Assembly (NCBI GenBank): GCA_001464355.1
Contig: LNEU01000022.1
Location: 124,001-188,000, forward strand
Source of the DNA: Burkholderiales bacterium Ga0077544
GTDB lineage: Bacteria; Pseudomonadota; Gammaproteobacteria; Burkholderiales; Burkholderiaceae_D
DNA: 64,000 nucleotides
Reading direction: 5' to 3'
Shown: positions 30,098-38,409 of the stretch, one piece after another
How positions within the stretch are numbered: the first letter of the stretch is position 1
Layout of the letters: each line of letters starts with the position of its first letter
Translations under genes and position numbers: made by a program
The notes under the pieces: generated by a model
Told to the model about the DNA's origin: nothing
What the model saw: only the letters and a program-made list of their open reading frames with translations
Databases searched by the model: none

Positions 30098-31969
30098 TTA
30101 CTGCTTATTGTTGACGACCAGCCTTGGCTCGTCTTTGGAAAAACGTTGCCGAATTGAAGCGGCAATCCCTTTTGCATCCAGGCCGCATGCGGCCAACAAC
30201 TGACCTGCATCACCATGATCGATAAATTGGTCCGGCAAACCCAGATTCAATAGCGGCTTGACGATACCTTCTGCCGCCATCGCTTCTGCTATTGCGGCAC
30301 CCGCACCACCCATGATAGAACCCTCTTCCACTGTCACCAGCGCATCATGCGTTGCGGCCAGGCGTTTGAGTAATTCGACATCCAGCGGTTTGACGAAACG
30401 CATGTTGGCTACGGTGGCATTCAGCTCGTCGCCAGCTTGCAGGCTAGGCGCAACCATCGTGCCGAACGCCAAAATCGCAATGCTTTTACCTTCGCGGCGG
30501 ATTTCGCCGGTACCGAGCAGAATCGTTTCCAGCGTGTTCGCCACCTTGGCACCGATGCCACCGCCACGCGGATATCGCACTGCAGCAGGTCCATTGTATT
30601 GGAATCCGGTCGAGAGCATCTGACGACACTCATTTTCATCAGATGCCGCCATCACAACCATATTAGGAATACAACGCAAATAAGCAATATCGTAGTTACC
30701 GGCATGGGTTGCGCCATCGGCACCGACCAAACCAGCCCTATCCAGCGCGAAGGTCACATCCAGATTCTGCAAAGCAACGTCATGAATCAATTGATCGTAA
30801 CCGCGCTGCAGGAAGGTCGAATAAATTGCAACAACAGGCTTCAAACCCTCGCATGCCATACCGGCAGCAAACGTCACTGCATGCTGCTCGGCAATACCAA
30901 CGTCGTAATAGCGATCCGCGAAACGACGCTCGAACTCGACCATACCCGAGCCCTCACGCATCGCGGGTGTAATCCCTATCAGGCGTTTGTCGGCTGCCGC
31001 CATATCGCACAACCAGTCGCCAAAGACACTGGTATAAGTCACTTTTTTGGCGGTGACCGGTTTGATACCTTCGGCAGGGTCAAATTTACTTGGGCCGTGA
31101 TAGAGCACCGGATCAGCTTCCGCCAATTTATAACCCTGACCTTTTTTAGTCACGACGTGCAGAAATTGCGGGCCTTTCAAATGCTTCAGATTTTGCAAGG
31201 TCGGGATCAGCGAATCCAGATCGTGACCATCGATTGGACCTATGTAATTGAAACCGAATTCTTCAAACATCGTGGCTGGCACGATCATGCCTTTTGCGTG
31301 TTCTTCAAAGCGTTTTGCCAGTTCACGCACAGGCGCTGGCAATACTGTCTTGCCTACATTTTTTGCGGCGGCATAAAACTGGCCGGACATCAACCGCGCC
31401 AGATAACGATTCAATGCGCCGACTGGTGGCGAGATCGACATATCGTTGTCATTCAGCACAACCAGCAAATTGATATCGTCGTGAATGCCAGCGTTATTCA
31501 TTGCTTCGAAGGCCATACCGGCGGTCATCGCGCCATCGCCGATCACGGCAATCGCATGTCTGTCTTCGCCCTTGGTTTTGGCCGCGAGTGCCATGCCCAA
31601 AGCGGCGGAAATCGATGTCGATGAGTGCGCGGTACCGAAGGTGTCGTAAGGACTTTCATCACGACGCGGAAAGCCGGAAATACCTTCGCGCTGACGCAAT
31701 GAATGCATCTGATCGCGACGACCCGTCAATATTTTGTGCGGATAAGTTTGATGGCCGACATCCCACACGATGCGATCTTCCGGCGTGTTGAATACGTTAT
31801 GCAGCGCGATCGTCAGTTCTACCGTACCCAGATTGGACGACAGGTGACCGCCAGTTTGCGCGACGGATTCAATGACGAACGCACGCAGTTCGTCCGCCAG
31901 CTGCTTGAGCTGCGGTCGGGTAAGGTGCCGAATGTCGGCAGGATCATTCATTTTTTCAAGCAAATTCAT
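30098..31969 (-). CDS. dxs: 1-deoxy-D-xylulose-5-phosphate synthase
   Basis: A 623-residue TPP enzyme, the first step of the MEP isoprenoid pathway. The TPP motif is [21 protein letters not shown]. Further landmarks are [52 protein letters not shown], and [15 protein letters not shown] in the third domain. Its start is 1 bp beyond the ispA stop, so the genes form an operon. It supplies the DXP that also feeds thiamine thiazole synthesis, which is broken in this strain at thiG. Confidence 0.97.
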   Translation of the reverse strand: MNLLEKMNDPADIRHLTRPQLKQLADELRAFVIESVAQTGGHLSSNLGTVELTIALHNVFNTPEDRIVWDVGHQTYPHKILTGRRDQMHSLRQREGISGFPRRDESPYDTFGTAHSSTSISAALGMALAAKTKGEDRHAIAVIGDGAMTAGMAFEAMNNAGIHDDINLLVVLNDNDMSISPPVGALNRYLARLMSGQFYAAAKNVGKTVLPAPVRELAKRFEEHAKGMIVPATMFEEFGFNYIGPIDGHDLDSLIPTLQNLKHLKGPQFLHVVTKKGQGYKLAEADPVLYHGPSKFDPAEGIKPVTAKKVTYTSVFGDWLCDMAAADKRLIGITPAMREGSGMVEFERRFADRYYDVGIAEQHAVTFAAGMACEGLKPVVAIYSTFLQRGYDQLIHDVALQNLDVTFALDRAGLVGADGATHAGNYDIAYLRCIPNMVVMAASDENECRQMLSTGFQYNGPAAVRYPRGGGIGAKVANTLETILLGTGEIRREGKSIAILAFGTMVAPSLQAGDELNATVANMRFVKPLDVELLKRLAATHDALVTVEEGSIMGGAGAAIAEAMAAEGIVKPLLNLGLPDQFIDHGDAGQLLAACGLDAKGIAASIRQRFSKDEPRLVVNNKQ

Positions 31970-31970
31970 A

Positions 31971-32861
31971 CTAGGCCTTCCGCTGCACGATCAAGTCTGC
32001 GAGTTCTCGCAAGCGTCGTGCTTTGTCTCCGAATTGTTCCAGCGCCCGATACGCATCGGTGCGCAATTTTTCTGCCAAGACCTGTGATTGTTGCAGGCCT
32101 AGAATCGATACATAAGTCGGCTTGTTATCTGCGGCGTCTTTGCCGGCAGTTTTACCCAAGGTTGCCGAGTCTGCCGTCGCATCCAGCACATCGTCGACTA
32201 CCTGAAACGCCAAACCAATTGCACTGGAATACTGATCCAGCGCAGTTATTTCATTTTCAGACAATGCTTTACCGGCAAATGCGCCCAGCAATACCGACAC
32301 GCGTAACAAGGCACCTGTTTTCAGCGTATGCATCTGCTCCAATTCTTCCAGCGACAAAGTCAAGCCTACACTAGCCAAATCGATCGCCTGACCGCCGCAC
32401 ATACCGAACGAGCCGGATGCTTTTGCCAGCAAGCGCAGCATCGCAAGTTGACGCGTCGCGTCAAGTCCGCCGTCAGCCAGGATTTCAAATGCCTGCGATT
32501 GCAAAGCATCGCCTACCAGCAGCGCGCATGCTTCGTCATACCTCACATGCACGGTCGGCTTGCCGCGACGCAGCGCATCGTCATCCATACACGGCATATC
32601 ATCATGCACCAGCGAATACGCGTGAATCATTTCCACCGCGGCCGCTGCACGTGCCAACTCAGCGGCATCCGCGTCGAACAAGGCACCGGCAGCATGTACC
32701 AGCAAGGGACGCACACGCTTGCCGCCATCCAGCACGGCGTAATGCATCGCATCGTGCAGGCGCGCAGGTTTTTGTGTCACTGGCGGTAAAAATCTCACCA
32801 GCGCCACTTCCATTTCAACCTGAATTGATTTCATCCAGCCGTCAAACGATTGCTCCGTCAT
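31971..32861 (-). CDS. ispA: farnesyl diphosphate synthase (geranyltranstransferase)
   Basis: A 296-residue short-chain prenyl synthase. The first Asp-rich motif is [19 protein letters not shown], the second [26 protein letters not shown] and [10 protein letters not shown] are present. The Phe/Tyr-type chain-length region fits C15 synthases. It overlaps xseB by 4 nt (ATGA) and lies 1 bp from dxs. This links isoprenoid synthesis to the small exonuclease subunit, as commonly seen. Confidence 0.95.
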   Translation of the reverse strand: MTEQSFDGWMKSIQVEMEVALVRFLPPVTQKPARLHDAMHYAVLDGGKRVRPLLVHAAGALFDADAAELARAAAAVEMIHAYSLVHDDMPCMDDDALRRGKPTVHVRYDEACALLVGDALQSQAFEILADGGLDATRQLAMLRLLAKASGSFGMCGGQAIDLASVGLTLSLEELEQMHTLKTGALLRVSVLLGAFAGKALSENEITALDQYSSAIGLAFQVVDDVLDATADSATLGKTAGKDAADNKPTYVSILGLQQSQVLAEKLRTDAYRALEQFGDKARRLRELADLIVQRKA

Positions 32862-33118
32862 TCATCCGCCTCGGCAGCTAAACCTGGCTCGGCGTTAAAC
32901 GGTTTCAGCATGTCGCCTTCCAGCACTTTGACTTGATTGTCGACTTTCTCCAGTTGGGCAGCGCAATACTTCACTAATTCCGAACCGCGCTTGTATGCCG
33001 CAACAGATGCTTCCAGCGGCAACTCCCCCGCCTCCATGCGTGCGACCAATTCATCAAGTTCTGCCATCGCTTCTTCAAATGAAGCAGGCAGCGCAGCGGA
33101 GGATAGTTTCTTGGACAT
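32858..33118 (-). CDS. xseB: exodeoxyribonuclease VII small subunit
   Basis: An 86-residue all-alpha protein with the family signature SFEEAMAELDELVARMEAGELPLEASVAAYKRGSELVKYC. Exonuclease VII uses several XseB copies per XseA; XseA is not in this window. It is the first gene of xseB-ispA-dxs-folE2 and is divergent from the Rieske oxygenase gene. Confidence 0.94.
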   Translation of the reverse strand: MSKKLSSAALPASFEEAMAELDELVARMEAGELPLEASVAAYKRGSELVKYCAAQLEKVDNQVKVLEGDMLKPFNAEPGLAAEADE

Positions 33119-33480
33119 AATGACAGGAAAAAGGTTTAGCCCGTTATTTTAGAGCAATCCATCCAAGACTGCGGATAAACGCTACTGATGCCAGCGTTTC
33201 TAGCCTTAAAAACTGCGGTTTTTGCAGCAAATGGCACGTTTCAGTCCAAAATTCCGAGATTACGCCGTTGGACATGCGATTTTTCAGAATGACTCACGGG
33301 AATATTTGCCTTTTTAATAAGTTGGCAAATCTATCGACCCAAACCGTGCCGCATCTCTACCTCATGAAGAGTCTCGGGTATAATCGTCGGTTCTGTCCAA
33401 AATTGCCTCTTTATCTCGTTTGATCTAAGGTTTTTGCGGGTTCTTTCCTCTGGTTGGTGCAAATTAATTTGGGGGTGGAG
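33119..33480. other. 362-bp intergenic region between xseB and the Rieske gene
   Basis: No coding frame here has recognisable content. It contains an ATTTGCC-N13-GGCAAAT dyad (33304-33330), an AAAAAC/GTTTTT hairpin near 33210, and a -10-like TATAAT at 33379. It should hold both divergent promoters. Nothing resembling a tRNA or riboswitch is apparent. Confidence 0.6.
33379..33384 (+). promoter_or_regulatory. -10 box upstream of the Rieske gene
   Basis: A perfect TATAAT, about 97 bp upstream of the start codon. The -35 region 17 bp upstream (TCTACC) does not match consensus. Confidence 0.4.
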
Positions 33481-34581
33481 ATGTCCGATCTGGCTAATCT
33501 CGCCAAACTCGCGCGTTCAAACGCGCAACTTCCAGTCAACGTCTATTTTGACGAAGCGCTGTTGAAGCAGGAAATCCAGCAATTGTTCCGCGATGGTCCG
33601 CGTTATGCGGGGCATGAATTGATGGTGCCGAATGTCGGCGACTTTGCCACGCTCGCGTGGGAAAACGAAGGCCGCATGCTGGTACGCAATCCGCAAGGTA
33701 TCGAATTGCTGTCCAACGTCTGTCGTCATCGCCAGGCGAAAATGTTCAATGGCCGCGGCCATGCGAACAACATTGTCTGCCCGCTGCATCGCTGGACTTA
33801 CGATCTCAAGGGTGAATTGATAGGCGCGCCGCATTTCGGCGAAACGCCTTGTCTTAACCTGTCTAACACACCGCTGCAAAACTGGAATGGCTTGCTGTTC
33901 GAACGCAATGGTGTCGACGTTGCAAAAATTCTGGGCAATCTTGGCGTGACTAAAGATCTCGACTTCAGCGGCTACATGCTGGATCACGTCGAAGTGCATG
34001 AGTGCGACTACAACTGGAAAACTTTCATCGAAGTGTATCTGGAGGATTATCATGTTGAACCTTTCCATCCGGGTCTCGGCAGCTTCGTCAGTTGCGATGA
34101 CTTGAAGTGGGAATTCGGTGATCAGTACAGCGTGCAAACCGTGGGCGTGCACAACGCATTGGCCAAGCACGGTTCACCTACTTACCAGAAGTGGCAAGAA
34201 CAGATACTGCAATTCCGCGGCGGTGTGGCACCACCGTACGGCGCGATCTGGCTGACGCTGTATCCGAACATCATGGTCGAGTGGTATCCGCACGTGCTGG
34301 TGGTATCGACTGTATGGCCTAACGGCCCGCAAAAGACGCGCAATGTCGTTGAGTTCTACTACCCGGAAGAGATCGTTCACTTCGAACGCGACTTCATCGC
34401 AGCAGAACGCGCTGCGTACATGGAAACCTGCGAAGAAGATGACGAAATCGCCTTGCGCATGGATGCCGGCCGCAAGATCCTGATGGACAGAGGCGTCAAT
34501 GAAGTTGGTCCGTATCAATCGCCGATGGAAGACGGCATGCAACACTTCCATGAATGGTATCGCCGTCAGCTCGACGTCTAA
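33481..34581 (+). CDS. Rieske aromatic ring-hydroxylating oxygenase alpha subunit family
   Basis: A 366-residue oxygenase. The Rieske 2Fe-2S ligands are C81, H83, C100 and H103 (NVCRHRQ...CPLHRW). The mononuclear iron ligands His191 and His196 lie in EDYHVEPFHPG. The start MSDLANL at 33481 has a GGGGTGGAG ribosome site; an in-frame upstream start at 33454 is weaker. No ferredoxin or reductase gene adjoins it, and no small subunit. It resembles the stand-alone Rieske proteins found beside xseB in Burkholderiales. Its substrate is unknown. Confidence 0.9.
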   Translation: MSDLANLAKLARSNAQLPVNVYFDEALLKQEIQQLFRDGPRYAGHELMVPNVGDFATLAWENEGRMLVRNPQGIELLSNVCRHRQAKMFNGRGHANNIVCPLHRWTYDLKGELIGAPHFGETPCLNLSNTPLQNWNGLLFERNGVDVAKILGNLGVTKDLDFSGYMLDHVEVHECDYNWKTFIEVYLEDYHVEPFHPGLGSFVSCDDLKWEFGDQYSVQTVGVHNALAKHGSPTYQKWQEQILQFRGGVAPPYGAIWLTLYPNIMVEWYPHVLVVSTVWPNGPQKTRNVVEFYYPEEIVHFERDFIAAERAAYMETCEEDDEIALRMDAGRKILMDRGVNEVGPYQSPMEDGMQHFHEWYRRQLDV

Positions 34582-34595
34582 ACTATTCAACTCTT

Positions 34596-34626
34596 AGGGG
34601 CGCATGCATCGCATGCGTGCGCCCCT
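34596..34626 (+). terminator. hairpin terminator after the Rieske gene
   Basis: AGGGGCGCA and TGCGCCCCT arms enclose a second CGCATGC/GCATGCG dyad. The T run after it is loose (GATTTACCTCTTTT), so termination is probable but not certain. Confidence 0.55.
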
Positions 34627-34670
34627 GATTTACCTCTTTTGAATCACCGCTCTTTTTAGCCTCAGCTCTC

Positions 34671-35600
34671 ATGCAATCACTCTGGATGCTGTTCGCCACC
34701 TTCGCCTTTGCCATCATGGGCGTGTGCGTCAAGCTGGCGTCTGAAACCTATACCGTCGCTGAAATTCTGATGTATCGCGGCCTGGTTGGTGTGATCTTTA
34801 TTTATGCATTGATCCTGCGGCAGAACGGCAGCCTGAAAACCACTTTTGTCTGGCAACATTTATGGCGCTGCGTAGTCGGCACGGTCGCGGTGTGGTTGTG
34901 GTTTTATGCAATCGGCCTGCTGCCACTGGCAACCGCGATGACACTCAATTACATGGCGCCGATCTGGATTTCCGGCATCCTGTTTTTTGCCGCATGGCGT
35001 ACCGGCAAGCGACGCTTTGAATGGGGCTTAGTCACCGCAATCATTGCCAGCTTTATCGGCGTGACCTTGCTGTTGCGACCATCGATACATGACGATCAAT
35101 GGCTGGGTGGTTTTATCGGCCTGTGTTCGGGTGCGCTATCAGCCTTGGCTTATTTGCAAGTACGGCATCTTGGACAACTCGGCGAACCCGAATCGCGTGT
35201 GGTGTTTTATTTTTCCGCGACTGGTTTACTCGCAGGCTTCCTCGGCTGCCTGTTCGGACCTGGTTTGCATGACGAGCCTGTCAGCATACTGCGCGCGCAT
35301 TCCGCCTACGGCATCACGCTACTACTCAGCATAGGCGTACTTGCGGCGATGGCGCAGATGGCGATGACACGCGCCTACCGGCTCGGCAACACGCTGGTCA
35401 CAGCAAATCTACAATACACCGGCATCGTTTTCTCAAGCTTGTGGGGTATCGTAGTCTGGAATGATGTACTGGGCATCTATGGCTGGCTGGGCATCGCCAT
35501 CATTCTCGTCAGCGGCATCGTCGCAACCTTCTACAATATTCGCAGCACTGCGCAAAGCAAGGCTGCGCCACCTGTCGATCCAATCGCAGCGGAGCTCTGA
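34671..35600 (+). CDS. EamA/DMT family transporter
   Basis: A 309-residue permease with ten predicted hydrophobic segments in two EamA repeats (about residues 5-130 and 140-290). Conserved features are FAIMGVCVKLAS near the N-terminus, the LPLATAMTLNYMAPIW segment closing repeat one, and NLQYTGIVFSSLWGIVVWND in repeat two. The DMT superfamily includes metabolite exporters, and the substrate cannot be predicted. It lies between the Rieske gene and the sulfurtransferase gene, with 40 bp to the latter. Confidence 0.88.
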   Translation: MQSLWMLFATFAFAIMGVCVKLASETYTVAEILMYRGLVGVIFIYALILRQNGSLKTTFVWQHLWRCVVGTVAVWLWFYAIGLLPLATAMTLNYMAPIWISGILFFAAWRTGKRRFEWGLVTAIIASFIGVTLLLRPSIHDDQWLGGFIGLCSGALSALAYLQVRHLGQLGEPESRVVFYFSATGLLAGFLGCLFGPGLHDEPVSILRAHSAYGITLLLSIGVLAAMAQMAMTRAYRLGNTLVTANLQYTGIVFSSLWGIVVWNDVLGIYGWLGIAIILVSGIVATFYNIRSTAQSKAAPPVDPIAAEL

Positions 35601-35640
35601 TAGCATCGCGCTTGCAATACCTCTAACCGGAAGGATGACT

Positions 35641-36495
35641 ATGGCTTTTACGACACTGGTTTCTGCAACTGAATTAGCTGAACATACTTTCGACCCCAAC
35701 TGGGTCGTGCTCGACTGCCGCCACGATTTGGGCAACCCGGATTTCGGTCGCGATGCATATGCAAAAGGTCATATTCCAAATGCGCAATTCGTGCATTTGG
35801 ATAAAAATTTGTCCGGTGAAAAAGTGAATACAGACGGCAAATTCCTCGGTCGCCATCCGCTGCCAGATCGCGCTGTTTTCGTCCAGACGCTGCAAGGCTT
35901 GGGCATCAACAAGGATACCCAAGTAGTTGCATACGACGCGCACGGCGGCATGTTTGCGGCACGACTATGGTGGATGTTGCGTTGGGTCGGACACGATGCG
36001 GTCGCCGTGCTGGATGGCGGCTTGCCGGCATGGCAAGCGTCGGGCATGTTTCTATCGACAGAAGCCGCGCCGCGCACTATGGGCACGTTGACCGAGCGAG
36101 CATCGCTTGTTACCTCCGTCAGTGCTGATGACTTGTTGAAAGGCCTGACAAGTTCTGCGCGCACCATCATCGATGCACGTGCGCCGGACAGATTTCGCGG
36201 AGAGAATGAAACCATGGATCCTGTCGGCGGCCATATTCCCGGCGCGAAGAATCGCTTCTTCAAGGACAATCTGCAAGCCGATGGACGCTTTAAATCTGCC
36301 GATCAATTACGTAGTGAATTCAGTGAACTGATCAAGGATCCGGAAAGCACTGTCATGCAATGTGGCTCAGGTGTTACCGCTTGCCATAACCTGCTGGCGC
36401 TGGAAGTTGCCGGACTGACAGGAGCCGCGCTGTATCCCGGTTCATGGAGTGAATGGTGCAGCGATCCGGCACGGCCGGTCGCACAAACTGTCTAA
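35641..36495 (+). CDS. sseA: 3-mercaptopyruvate sulfurtransferase
   Basis: A 284-residue tandem-rhodanese enzyme. The catalytic Cys241 lies in QCGSGVTACHN; the CGSGVTA loop is diagnostic of mercaptopyruvate, as against thiosulfate, sulfurtransferase. The inactive N-terminal rhodanese domain (residues 5-140) has DCRHDLGNPDFGR and AYDAHGGMFAARLWWMLRW. The start at 35641 has a good ribosome site (AAGGATG). An upstream open frame from 35461 overlaps the EamA gene and was rejected. It converges on the ZIP transporter gene. Confidence 0.93.
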   Translation: MAFTTLVSATELAEHTFDPNWVVLDCRHDLGNPDFGRDAYAKGHIPNAQFVHLDKNLSGEKVNTDGKFLGRHPLPDRAVFVQTLQGLGINKDTQVVAYDAHGGMFAARLWWMLRWVGHDAVAVLDGGLPAWQASGMFLSTEAAPRTMGTLTERASLVTSVSADDLLKGLTSSARTIIDARAPDRFRGENETMDPVGGHIPGAKNRFFKDNLQADGRFKSADQLRSEFSELIKDPESTVMQCGSGVTACHNLLALEVAGLTGAALYPGSWSEWCSDPARPVAQTV

Positions 36496-36510
36496 ACGAT
36501 AGTTACAACA

Positions 36511-36534
36511 GCACGCACAATTCAATGTGCGTGC
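36511..36534. other. hairpin overlapping the ZIP gene 3' end
   Basis: GCACGCACA (36511-36519) pairs with TGTGCGTGC (36526-36534), the latter within the HSHAH codons of the ZIP gene. It lies between convergent sseA and ZIP genes and may act as a weak terminator for both, but T tracts are lacking. Confidence 0.45.
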
Positions 36535-37328
36535 GAATGACCCGTCAAGAATAAAACGATGCCGACACCGAGTGCAATCAACAGCACTTGCGGCACCGTT
36601 TCACGCATGGATGCGCGACGCTGCATTTGCGGCATCAAATCGCTGACCGCAATATAGATAAATCCCGACGAAGCGAATACCAATACATACGGTATCCACG
36701 ACTGCGCGCTATCCAGCAACAGATAGCCGACCACACCGCCCACGACTGCCATCAAGCCGGAAATAATGTTGTACACATAAGCGCGGGTGCGCGTAAAACC
36801 GGCGTTCAACAACACGATAAAGTCGCCTATTTCCTGCGGAATTTCATGCGCAATAATTGCCAGGCCCGTCATGATGCCCAGATGAGGATCAGCCAGAAAA
36901 GCTGCCGCAATCAGAATGCCATCGGTGAAATTATGCAGACTGTCACCAACCAAAATCATCCAGCCAGACGCGCCCGCTTCATGCGCATCGTGACCGTGGT
37001 GGTGACCATGGCCATCATGTTCGTGATGATGCGAGTGACGCAATATCGCCATTTTCTCCAGCAGGAAAAACGCCAGCAAACCGCCCAGCAACACAGCGAA
37101 TAATGTGTGCGCATCCGCTTCAGATTCAAACGCTTCCGGCAATGCATGCAACAAGGATGTCGCCAGCAAAATTCCGACCGACAGGCTGACCATGCGGTCG
37201 ACCAGTTTCGACAACAGCGAAAAGGAAAACAGCGCCGCAGCGGAAATGCTGAATACGCCAGAGATGGCGGTGGTCAACAGGATGGAAACGAGCGTGGAAT
37301 TAATTTTGAATCTCAGTAGATGCAACAA
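36522..37328 (-). CDS. ZIP family metal transporter
   Basis: A 268-residue permease with about eight helices. The cytoplasmic loop (about residues 98-117) is His-rich (HSHHHEHDGHGHHHGHDAH). The metal sites are HNFTDG in helix 4 and HEIPQEIGD in helix 5. The most 5' usable codons are TTG at 37328 or 37325; the first in-frame ATG would delete the first helix, so a TTG start is likely. The C-terminal TGHSHAH is also His-rich, and its codons take part in a hairpin. Zinc import is the usual role; the metal is unconfirmed. Confidence 0.9.
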   Translation of the reverse strand: MLHLLRFKINSTLVSILLTTAISGVFSISAAALFSFSLLSKLVDRMVSLSVGILLATSLLHALPEAFESEADAHTLFAVLLGGLLAFFLLEKMAILRHSHHHEHDGHGHHHGHDAHEAGASGWMILVGDSLHNFTDGILIAAAFLADPHLGIMTGLAIIAHEIPQEIGDFIVLLNAGFTRTRAYVYNIISGLMAVVGGVVGYLLLDSAQSWIPYVLVFASSGFIYIAVSDLMPQMQRRASMRETVPQVLLIALGVGIVLFLTGHSHAH

Positions 37329-37368
37329 GGTTGCAAATTAGAACATATCTCTATCATTTCAGCAAATG

Positions 37369-37408
37369 AAAAGCGCGACCTGCCTTTTGTAGGACATGCC
37401 GCGCTTTG
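37369..37408 (-). terminator. possible terminator after the dienelactone hydrolase gene
   Basis: AAAGCGCG (37370-37377) pairs with CGCGCTTT (37400-37407); on the minus strand the second arm runs into TTTTCATTTG. It follows the dienelactone hydrolase stop. Confidence 0.5.
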
Positions 37409-37427
37409 AACTTTCTGCTTAAATCAA

Positions 37428-38312
37428 TCAGGCAACGCCGTTCGCTTTGAGCCATGCAAGACATTGCGTCCAGCCTTCCTTGGCATCTGCCTCGACATAA
37501 CTAGGACGATAATCCGCATGGAAGGCATGGCCGGAATTTTTAAATACGACGAATTCCGATTTGCTGCTGCCTTTGGCTAGCGCATCCTTCATTTCCACCA
37601 CGGTGGTGACGGGGATGCCGCCATCTTGTGCGCCATACAAACCGAGTATCGGGGTCTTCAATTTGGCAGCGATATCGACGGGATGCGTAGGTGTCGCAGC
37701 GGTGCTGTTGCCGACCAAACGGCCGTACCAAGCGACGCCCGCTTTGACCTTGGGATTGTGCGCCGAGTACATCCACGTAATGCGTCCACCCCAGCAAAAA
37801 CCAGTGATGCCTAACTTGGCGGTGTTGCCGCCATTCGCCTTAGCCCATGCGACGACCGCATCCAGATCGGTCATGACTTGCGCATCTGGCACTTTCATAA
37901 TGACTTCCTTCTGCAATTCGGCCACCGTTTTGTATGCGCCAGGATCACCTTGTCGCACAAACAGACTCGGCGCCAAGGCTAGATAACCCAGCTTCGCAAA
38001 GCGTCGCGCGACGTCGGCGATATATTCATGCACACCAAAAATTTCAGAGATCACCAGAATCACCGGCAGATTGGTTTTGCCTTCTGGTTGCGCACGATAG
38101 ACCGGCACGGCCTGGCCATTCACCATCACCGTCACTTCACCAACAATCAAACCTGTAGCGTCGGTCTTGACTACACTTTGCGCACACACAGGCAGCACTG
38201 CCGCGGCGAAGCCAGTACCTAGAGCCGTCTTGATAAAGCCGCGCCTATCGACACCACCGGACAACGGTGTTTTTGCGACCAGGCTATCGAAATCTTCTTT
38301 CATATTTTCCAT
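37428..38312 (-). CDS. dienelactone hydrolase family protein, Tat-exported
   Basis: A 294-residue alpha/beta hydrolase. The N-terminus carries a twin-arginine signal: DRRGFIKTALG at 22-32, a short hydrophobic stretch, and AQS near 46. The catalytic triad Cys173 (GFCWGG), Asp230 (YGAQDGG) and His262 (SGHAFH) is intact, and Glu90 in SEIFG matches the family. A strong GGAGG ribosome site precedes the ATG. The natural substrate is unknown; cytosolic relatives hydrolyse dienelactone in chlorocatechol breakdown. Confidence 0.92.
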   Translation of the reverse strand: MENMKEDFDSLVAKTPLSGGVDRRGFIKTALGTGFAAAVLPVCAQSVVKTDATGLIVGEVTVMVNGQAVPVYRAQPEGKTNLPVILVISEIFGVHEYIADVARRFAKLGYLALAPSLFVRQGDPGAYKTVAELQKEVIMKVPDAQVMTDLDAVVAWAKANGGNTAKLGITGFCWGGRITWMYSAHNPKVKAGVAWYGRLVGNSTAATPTHPVDIAAKLKTPILGLYGAQDGGIPVTTVVEMKDALAKGSSKSEFVVFKNSGHAFHADYRPSYVEADAKEGWTQCLAWLKANGVA

Positions 38313-38409
38313 GGCAATCCTCCAGTAAATAAAACAGTTAGACCTTCCAACTTGAAAAACATTTGCTACGGCATCGCATTACACAAACAAGCCCAACAAA
38401 TGACAAAAA

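Noticed and set aside
30055-30216. Longer FolE2 with 54 extra residues
   Set aside because: The sequence is unlike FolE2, and overlaps the dxs 3' end. The family start [13 protein letters not shown] fits 30054.
30437-31624. 395-residue open frame opposite dxs
   Set aside because: Antisense shadow of a conserved gene; Cys/His/Arg-rich composition typical of such frames.
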